A stretch of 22,809 bases of DNA from JABJPE01 sp036340215. GTDB lineage: Bacteria; Pseudomonadota; Gammaproteobacteria; Comchoanobacterales; Comchoanobacteraceae. Shown here one piece after another: positions 15,292 through 22,809 of this stretch; position 1 is the first letter of the stretch, and each line of letters begins with the position of its first letter. The stretch spans positions 1-22,809 of the forward strand of contig JAYYZF010000043.1 of the NCBI GenBank assembly GCA_036340215.1, read 5' to 3'. The notes beneath the pieces were generated by a model that worked only from the letters and a program-made list of their open reading frames with translations, was not told the DNA's origin and ran no database searches. Position numbers and translations under genes: made by a program.

Positions 15292-16029
15292 TTAATAACT
15301 GAATACTTTTGAAGTCTCTTTGCCGCTGTCTATTGCCCATGTCTTAACAAAACTGACTAGTGCATTTTTCTTTGAGGTACTTAAACGCACGGTTTCCTTT
15401 GGGTATAGCCTTAAATCTCTTGTAGAGCTGATAGCTTTACAAGAACTATTACTTACACACTCTAAAAAATTACTCAGATAAAGAGAAATATTTCCCATAT
15501 TTTTAATCTCCACCCCATAATCTTTCTTCACTACGCTTAAATTTGGAACGATATTACTTGGTAATGCATGTATGTTAATTTTTTGAGAAATTAAAATATC
15601 AACAGCAGCAGTCTTTTCAGGAAAACCTTTACTGTTAAAAGTTATGGCTTGTTGTACCTTTTTTGTTGTCATTGGCACAAGCTCAAGTTGATAAGACTTT
15701 TCAAAATCTGTTGCCGGTTTTAATAATTTAACCGAGATATCTTTCTTTGAATGTGGATCTAGTGTGAACTGCCGAGGAGTAATTAATAAGCTAGAATCTT
15801 GCGCAGAGAAAACCTCAGTTCTAGCAGAATCGTTAGAGCTTATCTCATATAAATTAGCGCGGATACTTACCTTGTAATCAGAGTTGTTATGGACTACTAA
15901 AGCTTCGTTATAATCAGTATTATTTTTCAGAAAAACATTATATTTTTCTGGAACGACCGCAGCTTGTGAAATAGCTGAAATAACGAGCCCTAATGTTAAT
16001 ATTTTTTTTGCATGTTGCTTTAAATACAT
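15292..16029 (-). CDS. PapD-like (fimbrial chaperone-type) periplasmic protein
   Basis: A 245-residue exported protein with a signal peptide: basic start, hydrophobic core at about residues 10-20, and a likely cut after SQA at 23-24. The mature part looks like a two-domain immunoglobulin-fold pilus chaperone. Domain 1 has the alternating-strand pattern EALVVHNNSDYKVSIRANLY and the signature-like ITPRQFTLDPHSKKDISVKL near residues 83-102, ending in YQLELVP. Domain 2 starts near residue 150 and carries two cysteines five residues apart (ECVSNSSC) that could form a disulfide. No usher or pilin gene is nearby. The ATG has a strong GGAGG five bases before it. Similarity is at the fold-pattern level; a role in pilus assembly is not shown. 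Confidence 0.7.
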   Translation of the reverse strand: MYLKQHAKKILTLGLVISAISQAAVVPEKYNVFLKNNTDYNEALVVHNNSDYKVSIRANLYEISSNDSARTEVFSAQDSSLLITPRQFTLDPHSKKDISVKLLKPATDFEKSYQLELVPMTTKKVQQAITFNSKGFPEKTAAVDILISQKINIHALPSNIVPNLSVVKKDYGVEIKNMGNISLYLSNFLECVSNSSCKAISSTRDLRLYPKETVRLSTSKKNALVSFVKTWAIDSGKETSKVFSY

Positions 16030-16057
16030 CTCTTCCTCCCTGAAAAATCATAATTTA

Positions 16058-16086
16058 AGATTAGCGTAATAGCATGGTTTGGTCAA
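16058..16086 (-). promoter_or_regulatory. Candidate promoter for the PapD-like gene
   Basis: On the minus strand TTGACC (16086-16081) lies directly after the mevalonate kinase stop codon, and TAATCT (16063-16058) follows after 17 bases. The -35 is strong and the -10 weak. If used, the chaperone-like gene has its own transcript rather than depending on the mevalonate operon. Confidence 0.35.
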
Positions 16087-16968
16087 TTAATTTAGCTCGA
16101 GCAAAATATCTTTTAAACTTCCTACTGGGCTTTGTCTCCAAATACCAAGCAGATACCCTCCGTCTCCCGCGCCAGTTAGCTTTACTGCAGCAGCGCCATT
16201 TTGTTTCATAAAAGCAATCTTATCAGATACAGCAGGTGGAACCAGCCCCCACTTTTCAAAGCATAATTGAGCCGCTTCCATTGAGGCACAAAGCTGCTCG
16301 AAGCCTTCCTCCCCCAACTCCAAAGCTTCTTTTGCCAACAAGACACTTTTTGACATTTCATTATCTATATCTGTAGCGTAACATTGATCAGAGAGAGCTA
16401 AATTTTGCACTTTTTTGATGCATTTTGCCGTTACACTCACGTGCCCGGTATACATCAAGTAAAATTTTGGACGCCACGGCAACACTAAGTTTTTTTTTGC
16501 AGATCCTCCTGAAAAGAATACACACTCATCTGAAGTAACACCAAGCACATCTATACCGCTGCTTTTTCCATGGAAATAGTCCTCAAGTTTAGTAGCAAAG
16601 GCAACAAGGTTTCCCTCCTCTATCCAGCCCAATGAAATAAAAAACTTTGTAAGAACAACACAAATAGCAGCAGAAAAACCGAGCCCCATGCCCAAAGGTA
16701 TGCTGTTTTCTATATATATTTTTCCCTTTATAACTTCTCCATAACGGCCAATTAGAGTCAAAGCAGAGTCTAGTAATCCCCAAAAAATAATAGACATTGA
16801 CTCTTCAGACTCACCTGAAAAACTGACGGTAAGCAAATCTGGTGTGGATGTATAATTAAGTTTTACTTGTTTACTATTCAAAGGGAAAACAAGAGCACCA
16901 CCACCCCGTAAGACGCTATGTTCACCAGTCAATATAAATTTTGCATGTGCTGATGTAGAATATTCCAT
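16087..16968 (-). CDS. Mevalonate kinase (GHMP family)
   Basis: Mevalonate kinase phosphorylates mevalonate at the 5-hydroxyl with ATP in the cytosol. The 293-residue protein shows the GHMP kinase pattern: GEHSV at residues 15-19 (His rather than Tyr, as in mevalonate kinases), the ATP loop PLGMGLGFSAA at 91-101, HGKSSGID ending in the likely catalytic Asp140, and KLTGAGDGG near residue 262. Phe98 replaces the first of the two serines usually seen in GLGSSAA, and Asp replaces a glycine in GAGGGG. It is last in the mvaA operon, 42 bases after mvaD, with a weak ribosome-binding sequence. Context and GEH support mevalonate kinase over other GHMP kinases. Confidence 0.85.
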   Translation of the reverse strand: MEYSTSAHAKFILTGEHSVLRGGGALVFPLNSKQVKLNYTSTPDLLTVSFSGESEESMSIIFWGLLDSALTLIGRYGEVIKGKIYIENSIPLGMGLGFSAAICVVLTKFFISLGWIEEGNLVAFATKLEDYFHGKSSGIDVLGVTSDECVFFSGGSAKKNLVLPWRPKFYLMYTGHVSVTAKCIKKVQNLALSDQCYATDIDNEMSKSVLLAKEALELGEEGFEQLCASMEAAQLCFEKWGLVPPAVSDKIAFMKQNGAAAVKLTGAGDGGYLLGIWRQSPVGSLKDILLELN

Positions 16969-17010
16969 AAAAACTTTACTTAAAAACCTAAAAACTTGTT
17001 TTGCTGATCC

Positions 17011-17952
17011 CTAGCCAAGAATTTTAAATCTTTTTTTTAACTCCTTAAGTATTTCTCTCTTAATTTCAATTTGATTTTGTCTAAATAGTAAGTGTATATT
17101 GGGCCCCGCATCAAGGGTTATCAATGGTCCGTCATTATTGACATGCCAATAATTTCTTATATAACTCAATACTGTCATAGTATCCGCTGTCATATACCCA
17201 AAACCTGGGGTAGAAGTCTCAAACATTGCATGCATATCCCAAAAATCAGCCCAAACCAAGTTATAACAATCCCGCCAACGATTGTCGCCAAGGGCACTTA
17301 CAAGAAGCTCTAAACGAGATTTAGCCCTATCAACCCTACCGGCAAACAGGGAACTTGATCTAACTCTTAAATGGGCCTCGCTCGAGGATACTAATTTTTT
17401 TGCTGATGTAACTACCACAACGTAATGGTCAATATCAAGATTATCTAATTTTAAAGGTTTTACTTGCTCACCCTCCCAAATAGACCACGGTGAAAAAAAT
17501 GAGCGACAGGATGATCCTGAGCCATTCCTACTCAAGGATGCAAGCTCACTCATACTTGGCTCACTAATTTTTTTTATTTCTGTGATTGCTTTTGACGCGG
17601 CAAGAGTTAAAGCCGCAAAACTAGAAGCAGAGCTTGCTAGGCCGCAACTTGGAGGAAAGTTATTTTTTGAAATTACCGAGAAAAAACCATCGTAGCCAAA
17701 AAAACATTTGATATATTTCAAGTGGTCCAAAAAACGCTTACTTTCTTTGGCATCAAGAAGTGTTTCTTTGTTATCAAACTCCATAAAGTCATAACTTTTT
17801 GTAGTTCTACGCAAACTTACCTCTGTTTTAAATGCGGAACTTGAGTAAGATAGGGAGGGATTTACTGCAAGATTACCAGGCAATTTACCCATGTATTTTA
17901 CTAATGCGATATTAGCAGGGGCCTCTGCAAACCACTCGTTTAATTCAGACAC
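17011..17952 (-). CDS. mvaD: Diphosphomevalonate decarboxylase
   Basis: This enzyme uses ATP to decarboxylate mevalonate diphosphate to isopentenyl diphosphate. The 313-residue protein has APANIALVKYMGK (11-23), GLASSASSFAALTLAA (about 103-118), SRNGSGSSCRSF (about 143-154) and DAGPNIHLL with the likely catalytic Asp281. The common KYWGK motif is KYMGK here, with Met21 in place of Trp. The start is GTG at 17952 with AGGAG seven bases upstream; it overlaps the preceding kinase stop by eight bases (GTGTCTGA), so the two are translationally coupled. A phosphomevalonate decarboxylase is conceivable, but a phosphomevalonate kinase candidate next door favours the classical route. Confidence 0.9.
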   Translation of the reverse strand: MSELNEWFAEAPANIALVKYMGKLPGNLAVNPSLSYSSSAFKTEVSLRRTTKSYDFMEFDNKETLLDAKESKRFLDHLKYIKCFFGYDGFFSVISKNNFPPSCGLASSASSFAALTLAASKAITEIKKISEPSMSELASLSRNGSGSSCRSFFSPWSIWEGEQVKPLKLDNLDIDHYVVVVTSAKKLVSSSEAHLRVRSSSLFAGRVDRAKSRLELLVSALGDNRWRDCYNLVWADFWDMHAMFETSTPGFGYMTADTMTVLSYIRNYWHVNNDGPLITLDAGPNIHLLFRQNQIEIKREILKELKKRFKILG

Positions 17953-18838
17953 AGGTCGCTCCTATATTTCCCACATTTGCGATAACTCTAAGGCTATGTG
18001 ATTCTAAGAACTTTTGGACTCTATCTTTTTTCTCAAGACCATACAAGAGTAAAACCACATCTGAACACATCGCGCCACAACCCTTCATAGCATAAAACAA
18101 ACCAGATTTGGAACACAACTCGAGTATTTCGTGAGTGTGGCTAGCAACAAGTCCCATTTGAGAAAGCTCCATTGATAGCTGGTTTATATTATGAAAAAAT
18201 TTTTCTTTCGCTCCACCTTCTAATGATAGGCTTATTTCTTCTGTCAATAACGTCAGAGAGCTGAAATCATTCTCTGCAGAAACCTTTTCTAGGTGCTCAT
18301 GAGTAGCCAACTTTTTTCCTGTATGAACAAGTGTAAGAGCAACCTCCGGAAAAGGCCAAAGTAATTTTTTTGTAATATTATTCATTAAGTCAATGAACAT
18401 TAAACCAGAGTAATTTTGTGAAATCAAATCAACTCCGCTAGGGCGGAGACCTTTTCCTGCCCAACAACTATCATGGTAAGAGGCTAATAGCTTATTTTTG
18501 TTTTCAAGCTTGTCCAAATTGAAGTCTAATCCAGAAAAATGGCAGTACGCCCTAAAGAAAAAAAGAAACTCTGCGCTTGAGGCCCCTACTCCACCAATAT
18601 TTCCGTAAGGGTCAAAAAAATAATAGCGTATATTTTGTAAAATATTAGCGTGCTTAGTAACAAAACCTGTACAGTGTTTTGGCACTACATGTTTTGACAT
18701 ATCTGTGCAATCACCCATGTAAAACTCGGCTCTAAAACTAGGCTCAGTTAGAAGAACAATAGCTTTTTGGCTGAAAAGCGCTGAGTACTCTCCGGCAATA
18801 AACGTTTTACCAGGACATGAAGTTTTGAATATACTCAT
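17945..18838 (-). CDS. Probable phosphomevalonate kinase (divergent GHMP kinase)
   Basis: A 297-residue GHMP-fold protein. PGKTFIAGEYSAL at residues 9-21 has GEY instead of GEH, which is characteristic of bacterial phosphomevalonate kinases. The ATP loop appears as GGVGASSAEF near residues 80-89, the catalytic-Asp region as PSGVD near 133, and the C-terminal glycine motif as KGCGAMCSD near 247. The last two are clearly modified from the usual patterns. By position it fills the one missing step between mevalonate kinase and mvaD. It starts seven bases after mvaA with AAGGTAG upstream and overlaps mvaD. GHMP membership is firm; the substrate is inferred from context and the GEY motif. Confidence 0.75.
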   Translation of the reverse strand: MSIFKTSCPGKTFIAGEYSALFSQKAIVLLTEPSFRAEFYMGDCTDMSKHVVPKHCTGFVTKHANILQNIRYYFFDPYGNIGGVGASSAEFLFFFRAYCHFSGLDFNLDKLENKNKLLASYHDSCWAGKGLRPSGVDLISQNYSGLMFIDLMNNITKKLLWPFPEVALTLVHTGKKLATHEHLEKVSAENDFSSLTLLTEEISLSLEGGAKEKFFHNINQLSMELSQMGLVASHTHEILELCSKSGLFYAMKGCGAMCSDVVLLLYGLEKKDRVQKFLESHSLRVIANVGNIGATCV

Positions 18839-18845
18839 AAATGGA

Positions 18846-20159
18846 CTACCTTACCTGACCTTCTGAAAGTCTCAATGAGTGTAACAACTCTAAAGAATCT
18901 GTGAGAGTTAATTTTCCCAGCAAACAAAGACGCTCTTCAAGTAAAATCTTTAACCTCTTAGATTCAGAACTTGTGGCATCTGTGGCTAAGATTAAATTGT
19001 TAATGTGAAGGCGCATATGTCCAGCAACTATGCCTTTTGTTGTTAATGCTTTTAGGGCAGCAAAGTTCTGCAGCAAACCAACTGCAGCAAAAATACCTGA
19101 TAACTGCTGTGCTGAACGTAAATTAAGAATTTTGTGGCAAACCTTAACCATTTTTTGAGTTGTTGCCCCACCCAAAGACGCCGCTGGAAATGGAGCCGTT
19201 AATTGCCCCACAAGGCTTTCCCCATCAAATTCCCAAGATGTTAGTGGAGTATAGCCGCCTTTCGCAGCATAACCATGCAAGCTTGCCTCAATTGCCCTCC
19301 AGTCGTTTCCTGTTGCTAATGCCACAGCATCAACGCCATTCAAAATTCCCTTATTATGAGTTACTGCCCTGTATATGTCTGCCCTTGCAACATTATTAGC
19401 CGCCACTATCTTTTCGGCAAAATCACTGTCGATACTGGGAATAACTAAAGATGCTGTTGTGGTTTGACAGTCTGATAGATTGCTCACTATGGCAATGTCA
19501 CCAGCCACCCCAAGATCTTTAGAAATAATAGATTTCAAAGCTTCAGATACCTGGCAAATCAAATTTGCCCCCATTGCCTCACAGCAATCCATACAAATAT
19601 CAAGCACAAGGATCTCATCAGCAACTGAACTGTCTTGAATGCGTCTGTATTCTAAGGAAAATACTCCCCCTCCCCTCTTCTTCATACTGGGAACAACACG
19701 GTTATTAAGATCTGATATCAAAGCGTCTTTGTTGAGGTTAAAGTATGTAATAATAGCACTAAAGTTACTTTTTTCTCGAAAATAAAGCTGGCCTCTTATG
19801 CCCTTGCCCTGCTGAGATGTTTGTATTTTTCCTTTGTGCTCGTTAACCCATTTGCCAGCACCGCTTAGAGCAGCTATAACCGATGTTTCTTCTGTTGCCA
19901 TAGGTATTAATGTCGGAATTTCATTAATAACACAATTTGTAGCAATGCCAAGAGGCAATGGAAAACAACCAATAGAGTTCTCCACTAAGAAATCAGCATC
20001 AGAGCAAAAAACTTCACTTATATCCTGAGTTAGCATAGCACAGTCATCTGCGTTTATAACGCCATAATCTTGTAAAATAGAAATCCTTTTGGACCTTGAA
20101 AGCTTGTAATAGCCGCCAAAAATCTTAAAGAAGTTTTCTATCTTAGTTATTTTAGCCAC
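18846..20159 (-). CDS. mvaA: Hydroxymethylglutaryl-CoA reductase, class II
   Basis: HMG-CoA reductase makes mevalonate from HMG-CoA with two NAD(P)H, the committed step of the pathway. The 437-residue protein is soluble and of bacterial class II size. Catalytic motifs are in order: VENSIGCFPLPLGIA near 58-72, ATEETSVIAAL with the catalytic Glu near 90, EAMGANLICQ near 198, NKGILNG with the catalytic Lys near 267, GNDWRAIEA near 282, and GHMRLH with the catalytic His near 382. The start is GTG at 20159, with AGGG seven bases upstream. It is first gene of the mevalonate operon and diverges from idi. Cofactor preference cannot be told by eye. Confidence 0.96.
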   Translation of the reverse strand: MAKITKIENFFKIFGGYYKLSRSKRISILQDYGVINADDCAMLTQDISEVFCSDADFLVENSIGCFPLPLGIATNCVINEIPTLIPMATEETSVIAALSGAGKWVNEHKGKIQTSQQGKGIRGQLYFREKSNFSAIITYFNLNKDALISDLNNRVVPSMKKRGGGVFSLEYRRIQDSSVADEILVLDICMDCCEAMGANLICQVSEALKSIISKDLGVAGDIAIVSNLSDCQTTTASLVIPSIDSDFAEKIVAANNVARADIYRAVTHNKGILNGVDAVALATGNDWRAIEASLHGYAAKGGYTPLTSWEFDGESLVGQLTAPFPAASLGGATTQKMVKVCHKILNLRSAQQLSGIFAAVGLLQNFAALKALTTKGIVAGHMRLHINNLILATDATSSESKRLKILLEERLCLLGKLTLTDSLELLHSLRLSEGQVR

Positions 20160-20238
20160 TGGAAAACCCTGTTATATAGTATGGATTTAAATATTAAATT
20201 AATATATCATGAATAGAGTATATTTTACAATTTAGCAT
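20160..20238. promoter_or_regulatory. Divergent mvaA-idi control region
   Basis: This 79-bp, very A+T-rich gap is the only room for start signals of both mvaA (minus) and idi (plus). The minus side has a visible promoter. For idi no ribosome-binding sequence and no clear -35 box is seen; a TACAAT at 20226-20231 could act as a -10 that starts transcription at or next to the ATG, giving a leaderless mRNA. That element overlaps the mvaA -35 box. Confidence 0.5.
20201..20230 (-). promoter_or_regulatory. mvaA: Candidate mvaA operon promoter
   Basis: On the minus strand TTGTAA (20230-20225) and TATATT (20206-20201) are spaced by 18 bases. The -10 is preceded by TGA, an extended -10 pattern. Transcription would begin near 20194, about 35 bases ahead of the mvaA start codon. 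Confidence 0.5.
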
Positions 20239-20805
20239 ATGGAAAATACGGAAAAATTTAAAAAAATAGATATCTCAACGAAAGCGGTTTTACTTGTTGA
20301 CAGCGAGGACAACCTTATTGGGGTAGCTGAAAAAATTCATGCCCATAGAAAATCTCTACTACACAGAGCCTTTTCTATTTTCATTTTCAATGATAAACAG
20401 GAACTTCTGCTACAAAAAAGAGCAATAGAGAAATACCACTGTGGCGGACTCTGGACAAACACCTGCTGTAGTCATGCAAAACTAGGTGAAGATATTGTAA
20501 AAACAGCAGAAAATAGACTAGAGTTTGAGATGGGAGTGTCAACCAGCTTAACTTATGTGGCTAAATTCAAATACTTAGCAAAATTAAGTAATGAAATGTT
20601 TGAACATGAAATAGACCATGTGTTTGTAGGCTGGGTTACAGAAGAGTGCCCTGTTGTTATTAACCATGAGGAAGCCTGTGATTTTAGTTGGGTTGATATT
20701 TCAGAGCTACAAGATTCTATCCAAAAACACCCTGAAAAATACACTCCATGGCTAAAAAAATCTCTTGCTATTGCTCTTACACATCAACATTTTCAGCGAA
20801 AATAG
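20239..20805 (+). CDS. idi: Isopentenyl-diphosphate delta-isomerase, type I
   Basis: Type I Idi, a Nudix-fold metalloenzyme, interconverts isopentenyl and dimethylallyl diphosphate. The 188-residue protein carries KRAIEKYHCGGLWTNTCCSH: Cys77 aligns with the active-site cysteine and His79 with a metal ligand. EHEIDHVFVGW near residue 125 supplies the catalytic/metal glutamates, and the Nudix-like stretch AENRLEFEMG is near 94. An in-frame TAG just before the ATG fixes the start, yet there is no Shine-Dalgarno sequence. It diverges from mvaA and finishes the route from HMG-CoA to DMAPP. Its last 29 bases overlap the end of gyrB on the other strand. Confidence 0.95.
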   Translation: MENTEKFKKIDISTKAVLLVDSEDNLIGVAEKIHAHRKSLLHRAFSIFIFNDKQELLLQKRAIEKYHCGGLWTNTCCSHAKLGEDIVKTAENRLEFEMGVSTSLTYVAKFKYLAKLSNEMFEHEIDHVFVGWVTEECPVVINHEEACDFSWVDISELQDSIQKHPEKYTPWLKKSLAIALTHQHFQRK

Positions 20806-22809
20806 CATTATCCTCTATAAATTTCTTCCTCGACTCTACATGATCTCCCATCAATGTGGTAAACATCTGATCGGCAGCAATAGCATCCTCGACCTTAACT
20901 TGCAACATATTCCTACTATCTGGGTCCATGGTCGTTTCCCAAAGCTGATCAGGATTCATTTCACCTAGCCCCTTGTATCTCTGGACAACTAAGCCTTTAA
21001 CTGACTCTTTTTCAAGATAGTCGAATAATGAGTAAAGCGAGTTAAATTCTTTTTGGGAATCACCCTTGAAAAGGGTAAGTTTGTCGTCTACCTGATCAAG
21101 TACATTCGGAGATAAGTCTGTTAAGTGCAAATAATCTCTATGACCAACAAAAAGAATATTAAGATTAAGCTCTCTGTTAGCACCATGATCTAAAAAGCTG
21201 ATCCTTGGGTAGTAAATGTCGTTTTCCGGTGAGGCCTCAACATCTACTTTTATCTTAAGAAAAGTTAAAGTGTCGCCAAAGGTATCCAGGAACTTAGTAA
21301 AGCCATCAACCCACCCCTGTACATATAGCTTATCATCCATATTGTCTACTATGATACGATCATAACTGGATAGAATTTCCAAAATCTGAGTTGAAATATT
21401 ACGAGACAAAAGCCCCTTTGCCCTTTTCACATTTTGAAATGATTTAGCCAAGTCTTCAAAAGCCATGCTGGAAATTACAGGAGAGTCCTCTCCTATTTGA
21501 AGGCTTGCTCCTTGTAACATCTGCTGTAATAAGTATGAGGCATATTCTTTATCGTCTTTTATGTACTGCTCTTGCTTGCCTCTTTTAACCTTATACAAAG
21601 GCGGCTGCGCTATGAATATATTGCCAGACTCAAAAAGCTGAAACATATGCCTGTAAAAAAAAGTTAACAATAATGTTCTTATATGAGATCCATCGACGTC
21701 AGCATCTGTCATAATTATTATGCGTCCATACCTAAGCTTTTCGACATCAAACTCATCTTTGCCAATGCCACAACCAAGAGCGGTTATAAGCATAGCAATT
21801 TCATTAAAAGAAAGCATTTTGTCGAACCTTGCTTTCTCTACGTTAAGTATCTTACCTTTGAGGGGCAAAATAGCCTGAGTTTTTCTATCCCTAGCCTGCT
21901 TAGCAGAACCACCAGCGGAATCACCCTCAACAAGATATATTTCTGAGCCTTCTTTATTTCTGTTCGAACAATCTGCCAACTTGCCAGGCAAGCCTTCAAC
22001 CGCTAATGTATTCTTACGCCTTGTCATTTCACGGGCCTTTCTAGCTGCTTCTCTAGCACGAGAAGCTTCTAAAATTTTTCCGATAATAGCCTTAGCCTCT
22101 TGAGGAGACTCTAGAAGAAAGTCTTGGAGCTTTTCAGCAACTATATTCTCAACGATTGGTTTTAGCTCTGAAGAAACAACCTTATCTTTAGTTTGTGAGG
22201 AAAACTTAGGGTCAGGCATTTTAACAGAGATAATGGCAGTAAGACCTTCCCGGCAGTCATCGCCTGTTAAGTTTTCTTTTTCTTTTTTCAGCAAGCCTTC
22301 AGACTCTATGTATTTATTCAAAGTTCTGGTTAAGGCGCCTTTAAAGCCAGCCGTGTGGGTACCACCGTCTTTTTGTGGTATGTTGTTTGTATAATAGTAA
22401 GTATTCTCCTGATAAGAATCGCTCCACTGCATTGCAACTTCTACTGATATTTTTTCCTTGCTATCTTTGAAATATAAAACTGTAGGATGAATAGGATCCT
22501 TGTTGAGATTCAAGTGTTCAGCAAAAGCTTTAACTCCACCCTCGTAGTAGAACTCATCCTCCTGCTCGCTGCGCTCGTCTCTTATGACGATTTTTATGCC
22601 AGAGTTTAAGAAAGCTAGCTCTCTGAGACGCTTTGTCAGGATATCATAATGAAATTCTGTTTCGGCAAATGTTTTAGCACATGGCTTAAATCTAATTTCT
22701 GTACCAGATTTTTCAGTGCTAGATATTTCTTTTATAGGATACTGAGGCTCTCCCCCCTTGTATTCCTGCTCGTAATATTTACCCTTGGTCCAGATCTTTA
22801 GCTGCAATG
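20777..22809 (-). CDS. gyrB: DNA gyrase subunit B (partial, N-terminus outside window)
   Basis: GyrB is the ATPase/Toprim subunit of DNA gyrase, which introduces negative supercoils. About 677 C-terminal residues are present; the frame continues past the right edge without a start, so roughly 125-130 residues with the first ATPase motifs are missing. A TTG near 22807 is an internal Leu codon rather than a start. Visible motifs are the transducer-domain QKDGGTH, the Toprim EGDSAGGSAKQARDRKTQAI, PLKGKILNVEKA, TDADVDGSHIRTLLLTFF, and the tail QRYKGLGEMNPDQLWETTMDP (stated here as ending QLWETTM). The roughly 170-residue insertion between the Toprim and tail segments is typical of Gram-negative GyrB, not ParE. 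The 3' end overlaps idi tail-to-tail. Confidence 0.97.
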   Translation of the reverse strand, partial: LQLKIWTKGKYYEQEYKGGEPQYPIKEISSTEKSGTEIRFKPCAKTFAETEFHYDILTKRLRELAFLNSGIKIVIRDERSEQEDEFYYEGGVKAFAEHLNLNKDPIHPTVLYFKDSKEKISVEVAMQWSDSYQENTYYYTNNIPQKDGGTHTAGFKGALTRTLNKYIESEGLLKKEKENLTGDDCREGLTAIISVKMPDPKFSSQTKDKVVSSELKPIVENIVAEKLQDFLLESPQEAKAIIGKILEASRAREAARKAREMTRRKNTLAVEGLPGKLADCSNRNKEGSEIYLVEGDSAGGSAKQARDRKTQAILPLKGKILNVEKARFDKMLSFNEIAMLITALGCGIGKDEFDVEKLRYGRIIIMTDADVDGSHIRTLLLTFFYRHMFQLFESGNIFIAQPPLYKVKRGKQEQYIKDDKEYASYLLQQMLQGASLQIGEDSPVISSMAFEDLAKSFQNVKRAKGLLSRNISTQILEILSSYDRIIVDNMDDKLYVQGWVDGFTKFLDTFGDTLTFLKIKVDVEASPENDIYYPRISFLDHGANRELNLNILFVGHRDYLHLTDLSPNVLDQVDDKLTLFKGDSQKEFNSLYSLFDYLEKESVKGLVVQRYKGLGEMNPDQLWETTMDPDSRNMLQVKVEDAIAADQMFTTLMGDHVESRKKFIEDNAIFAENVDV

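Noticed and set aside
20777..20805. Possible frameshift or misassembly where idi meets gyrB
   Set aside because: Both protein ends look natural for their families, so the overlap is better explained as a true tail-to-tail arrangement.
1..22809. tRNA, rRNA, CRISPR array, transposase or prophage genes
   Set aside because: None was recognised: no regularly spaced repeats, no tRNA-like cloverleaf in the gaps, and no transposase or phage motif in any supported protein.
22790..22809. TTG near 22807 as a start of gyrB
   Set aside because: The residues after it match the interior of GyrB past the first ATPase motifs, and the frame is still open at the window edge, so the gene is truncated by the window.

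Overview
The window is a gene-dense, A+T-rich stretch of a bacterial chromosome, almost certainly from a gammaproteobacterium. The evidence for this is an E. coli-length GyrB that carries the long Gram-negative insertion, the adjacent trxA-rho pair, and an E. coli-like transketolase and glycolytic gene order. Low G+C together with a full lower mevalonate pathway is unusual in this class. It points to a Legionellales/Thiotrichales-type lineage (Coxiella, Legionella or a Francisella relative), quite possibly host-associated. That placement is inference. No rRNA, tRNA, CRISPR array, prophage or intact insertion sequence was recognised.

Layout. (1) 40-765 (+): rsmE, then about 310 bp without a gene that holds a G+C-rich perfect hairpin. 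(2) 9794-1075 (-): a tightly packed run of eight genes in transcription order: tkt, gap, pgk, pyk, a 66-residue membrane protein, a DUF47/PhoU-like protein, purine nucleoside phosphorylase and a PiT phosphate transporter. (3) 9972-11752 (+): an MFS permease and a DUF2203 protein, diverging from tkt. (4) 16029-11755 (-): a lone PapD-like periplasmic chaperone, pckA, trxA and rho. (5) 20159-16087 (-): mevalonate genes mvaA, a phosphomevalonate kinase candidate, mvaD and mevalonate kinase, with type I idi diverging at 20239 (+). (6) The 3' part of gyrB (-), which runs off the right edge and overlaps the end of idi.

How the genes work together. Region 2 joins the lower half of glycolysis and the non-oxidative pentose phosphate step to phosphate import and nucleoside phosphorolysis. 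PNP needs phosphate and releases ribose-1-phosphate, which could enter through transketolase and leave through gap-pgk-pyk as ATP and pyruvate. The divergent MFS permease is a candidate importer, but its substrate cannot be read from sequence. pckA supplies the reverse, gluconeogenic entry. The mevalonate locus covers HMG-CoA to DMAPP; acetoacetyl-CoA thiolase and HMG-CoA synthase must lie elsewhere.

Most genes are ordinary housekeeping families. The least explained items are the G+C-rich hairpin region (766-1074), the 66-residue membrane protein, the DUF2203 protein, the orphan PapD-like chaperone and the divergent GHMP kinases of the mevalonate locus.
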